From positions 1 to 64,000 of the forward strand of contig JAKSMV010000001.1 in assembly GCA_024400425.1 (NCBI GenBank): a stretch of DNA of 64,000 bases, written 5' to 3'. The notes beneath the pieces were generated by a model. The model was not told the DNA's origin, did no database searches, and saw only the letters and a program-made list of their open reading frames with translations. The position numbers and the translations under genes were made by a program. This DNA is from Bacteroidales bacterium (GTDB taxonomy: Bacteria > Bacteroidota > Bacteroidia > Bacteroidales > F082). How positions within the stretch are numbered: position 1 is the first letter of the stretch; every line of letters begins with the position of its first letter. Below are positions 62,127-64,000 of this stretch, one piece after another.

Positions 62127-62600
62127 ATGAAAATCTTGCTCTTGGCCATAGGAAAGACTGATGACGATTATCTCATTACCGGCATCAAGAAATATGTCGG
62201 TAGGATAGGTCATTACGCCTCGTTCGAGATGAAGGAAATCCCCGATATCCGCAATCGCAAGACCTTGAACGAAGACCAGCAGAAAAAAGCCGAGAGTTTC
62301 TTGCTCTTGCAGCAGTTGCAACCTGGCGACCATGTGGTTTTGTTGGACGAAAACGGCAAGCAATTCACTTCGGTTGGTTTTTCTGAAAGCCTTGAAAAGC
62401 AAATGGCTACGGGAGCCAAACGCATCGTGTTCATCATCGGAGGCCCATACGGGTTCGCCCAAGAGGTTTACGACCGCGCCAATGCCAAGATGTCGCTCTC
62501 GCCGATGACGTTTTCGCATCAAATGGTGCGCCTCATCTTCGTTGAGCAACTCTATCGCGCCTTCACCATCTTGAAAGGCGAACCTTATCATCACACATAA
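62127..62600 (+). CDS. rlmH: 23S rRNA pseudouridine-1915 N3-methyltransferase
   Basis: 157 residues, SPOUT fold. It begins MKILLLAIGKTDDDYLI, has the AdoMet-binding knot FIIGGPYGFAQEV and SLSPMTFSHQMVRLIFVEQL, and ends YRAFTILKGEPYHHT, all characteristic of RlmH. It methylates pseudouridine 1915 in helix 69 of 23S rRNA. Follows the DUF4340 gene by 23 bp and precedes the DUF2807 gene by 11 bp. Confidence 0.96.
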   Translation: MKILLLAIGKTDDDYLITGIKKYVGRIGHYASFEMKEIPDIRNRKTLNEDQQKKAESFLLLQQLQPGDHVVLLDENGKQFTSVGFSESLEKQMATGAKRIVFIIGGPYGFAQEVYDRANAKMSLSPMTFSHQMVRLIFVEQLYRAFTILKGEPYHHT

Positions 62601-62611
62601 AACTGAATCGT

Positions 62612-63442
62612 ATGAAACGCTTGAAAACCATATTTTTAATTTGCGCAATGCTCTGCCTTTGCGCTTCTTGCAAGAAGGATTTGGACATGACTTTGCTGAA
62701 ATCGACTTTACTGAGTGGAACGGCTTTTTCGTCCATACGGGCGAGTGAAGCTTTCGAGATAAAGGTCGTGAAAGACGAAAATAGCTTTGTGGAAATGGAA
62801 TGTTCGGCTTATCTGGACGATTACATCATTTGCAAAGTGGAAAACGGATGCCTGGATTTGAGTGTCAACAAGGTGGGAAGTTTGCCGACGGGTACCGAAT
62901 ATCGTGCCATCGTCCACACTCCAACTTTGCATTCCATTACGTTGACCGAAGCTTCAAGAATGTACCTGATTGGTGATTTTGAAGATTTCGAGTCAGCTGA
63001 AATCGACAAGGCTTCGGTTTGTTCGGGCGGTGTGTTTTCGGGCAATATGGTCCAAGTTTCATTGAATGAGGCTTCGCAACTCGTAGATTTCACTTTCGAT
63101 GGCCAGCAATTCAATGCCAATTTGGATGCTGAATCGAGGTTTGTGGGCAATGTCAACGCAACAAATAGTATGGAAATCCATTTGGCTTCGGCTTCGAGTT
63201 TCGTCAATTATGGCGGAAATACCGAGAGCGTAAAACTTGAATTGAGAGAAGCAAGTCTGCTCAACATGGCACAAACCGAAATCCGTGATTTGGAAGTTGA
63301 CTTTGGTGGTGCCTCATCGGCTACTGTTATGGTAAATGAAACGATTTCAGGCCGTTTGAACGAACTTTCCACCTTATATTATTATGGCAATCCGCAGATC
63401 AATGTGGAATGTTCGGAAGGTTCTCTTATCAAGCGCTTGTGA
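62612..63442 (+). CDS. DUF2807 (head-GIN) adhesin-like lipoprotein
   Basis: 276 residues. Lipoprotein signal (lipobox CASC), then a repetitive beta-solenoid: FEIKVVKDENSFVEMECS, SITLTEASRMYLIGDFEDF, AEIDKASVCSGGVFSGNMVQ, SLNEASQLVDFTFDGQQF, LREASLLNMAQTEI. The repeated [LE]-x-E/D-A-S corner motif is typical of DUF2807, called putative auto-transporter adhesin. Surface-exposed or periplasmic; ligand unknown. Expressed with rlmH by position. Confidence 0.85.
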   Translation: MKRLKTIFLICAMLCLCASCKKDLDMTLLKSTLLSGTAFSSIRASEAFEIKVVKDENSFVEMECSAYLDDYIICKVENGCLDLSVNKVGSLPTGTEYRAIVHTPTLHSITLTEASRMYLIGDFEDFESAEIDKASVCSGGVFSGNMVQVSLNEASQLVDFTFDGQQFNANLDAESRFVGNVNATNSMEIHLASASSFVNYGGNTESVKLELREASLLNMAQTEIRDLEVDFGGASSATVMVNETISGRLNELSTLYYYGNPQINVECSEGSLIKRL

Positions 63443-63499
63443 TTTGGTCTAAAATTTGCATTAATAGCGTTTCGGTTATCATTCAACCATTTTTATTCT

Positions 63500-63507
63500 T
63501 AATTTTG
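63500..63507 (+). promoter_or_regulatory. -7 box TAATTTTG before the DUF4468 gene
   Basis: Match to TAnnTTTG, 21 bases upstream of the ATG at 63529. Confidence 0.5.
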
Positions 63508-63528
63508 TAAAATCAAATTTGAACTGAA

Positions 63529-64000
63529 ATGAAGAAAGTTTTGTCAATGTTGGTGGTCCTTTTTTTCGTTACCACCGCTTTCGCCCAATCTAATTTGCCC
63601 ATTAACGAAAAGACGCAAAAGATTTGTTTCCAGAAGGTTATACCAACGCAAGGTACGCAAGACGAGGTTTATAACCGCATCTATGGCCAATTCATGAATG
63701 ATTATTACAAGAATCCGAGCAGTGTTTTGCAGTCAAACGATGGCCGTGTGCTTAAAGGAAAGCACCATTTCCAGTTGGATAACGGCGATCCCGTCAAGTC
63801 GAAATGGCCTTGGGTGATTTATCGTTTCACCATCGAGGTGCGTGAAGGTCGTGTGCGTTACACTCTCACCGATTTCATGCAAAAGACCCAGTCAAACCAT
63901 CCTGTCGAAGAGTGGTTGGACAAGGAAAACGAGAACTATCAGCCGATTTGGGAGAACTATCTCGAACAGATTGCCGCCTTCGGAGAAGACTGGGGCAAGC
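63529..64000 (+). CDS. Secreted DUF4468-like protein, truncated by the window end
   Basis: 157 codons visible; the frame is open at the right edge. Signal peptide (MKKVLSMLVVLFFVTTAFAQ), then CFQKVIPTQGTQDEVYNRIY and WPWVIYRFTIEVREGRVRYT, followed by LTDFMQ. This is the beta-alpha pattern of DUF4468 (TBP-like fold) proteins of Bacteroidota, whose function is unknown. The C-terminus cannot be judged. Confidence 0.7.
   Translation, partial: MKKVLSMLVVLFFVTTAFAQSNLPINEKTQKICFQKVIPTQGTQDEVYNRIYGQFMNDYYKNPSSVLQSNDGRVLKGKHHFQLDNGDPVKSKWPWVIYRFTIEVREGRVRYTLTDFMQKTQSNHPVEEWLDKENENYQPIWENYLEQIAAFGEDWGK

Overview
The window is a 64 kb piece of a chromosome from an anaerobic member of the Bacteroidota, most likely Bacteroidales. 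The evidence is: promoters with the Bacteroidota -7 box TAnnTTTG; a nearly complete type IX secretion system (T9SS) operon with T9SS-sorted cargo; BACON, GSCFA, HYC_CC_PP, DUF3244 and DUF4340 proteins; a TonB receptor with a carboxypeptidase-like N-domain; oxygen-sensitive class III ribonucleotide reductase; and a ptb-buk butyrate pair. I cannot name the species. There is no prophage, CRISPR array, rRNA or recognisable transposase.

Layout. 0-2.4 kb: tail of an S9 peptidase, then groES-groEL. 2.4-9.7 kb: locus A, with a TPR/transmembrane/HTH lipoprotein regulator, a DUF3244 small secreted protein, a tail-fibre-domain protein, a GH16 hydrolase and two YD-repeat-like T9SS cargo proteins. 9.8-18.5 kb: LytM-like protein, RseP protease, then the T9SS core PorP/SprF-GldK-GldL-GldM-GldN. 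18.5-29 kb: tRNA-Pro, trxB, a GSCFA protein, nrdDG, rnr, tandem BACON lipoproteins, a GT-C membrane protein and tRNA-Cys. 29-37.7 kb: DPP7-like S46 peptidase, rlmN, tRNA-Thr, an HYC_CC_PP/TonB metal locus, a Sel1 lipoprotein and a ROK kinase. 37.7-44.8 kb: M14 peptidase, thpR, an Ntn amidohydrolase, ptb-buk and ssb. 45.5-55 kb: locus B, a paralogous regulator, a DUF3244 protein, a 1377-residue caspase-fold T9SS cargo with a beta-helix, and a beta-propeller T9SS cargo. 55-64 kb: comF, an AAA/DUF4143 ATPase with operator-like palindromes, gldF-gldG-DUF4340-rlmH, a DUF2807 adhesin-like lipoprotein and a truncated DUF4468 protein.

How it fits together. The T9SS core and GldF/GldG export and anchor the CTD-bearing proteins of loci A and B. 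Both loci share one plan: a membrane-spanning one-component regulator, a DUF3244 protein behind a similar promoter, then T9SS-secreted surface effectors (glycan hydrolase, protease, repeat proteins). This duplicated regulator-DUF3244-cargo cassette is the best candidate for an undescribed system in the window.

The non-coding DNA is also unusual. (1) Period-8 arrays of GTCCCTAA-like units lie directly in front of groEL, trxB, the TonB receptor and buk; between groES and groEL and between ptb and buk, the first part of the array is the reverse complement of the second. (2) A palindromic repeat (half-site GTAGAGACGCGCC) sits in-frame inside both TPR regulators, forms the stop codons of three genes, and serves as the terminator of ptb-buk. 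(3) A 159 bp block carrying a T9SS sorting tail is almost identical in two otherwise diverged cargo genes.
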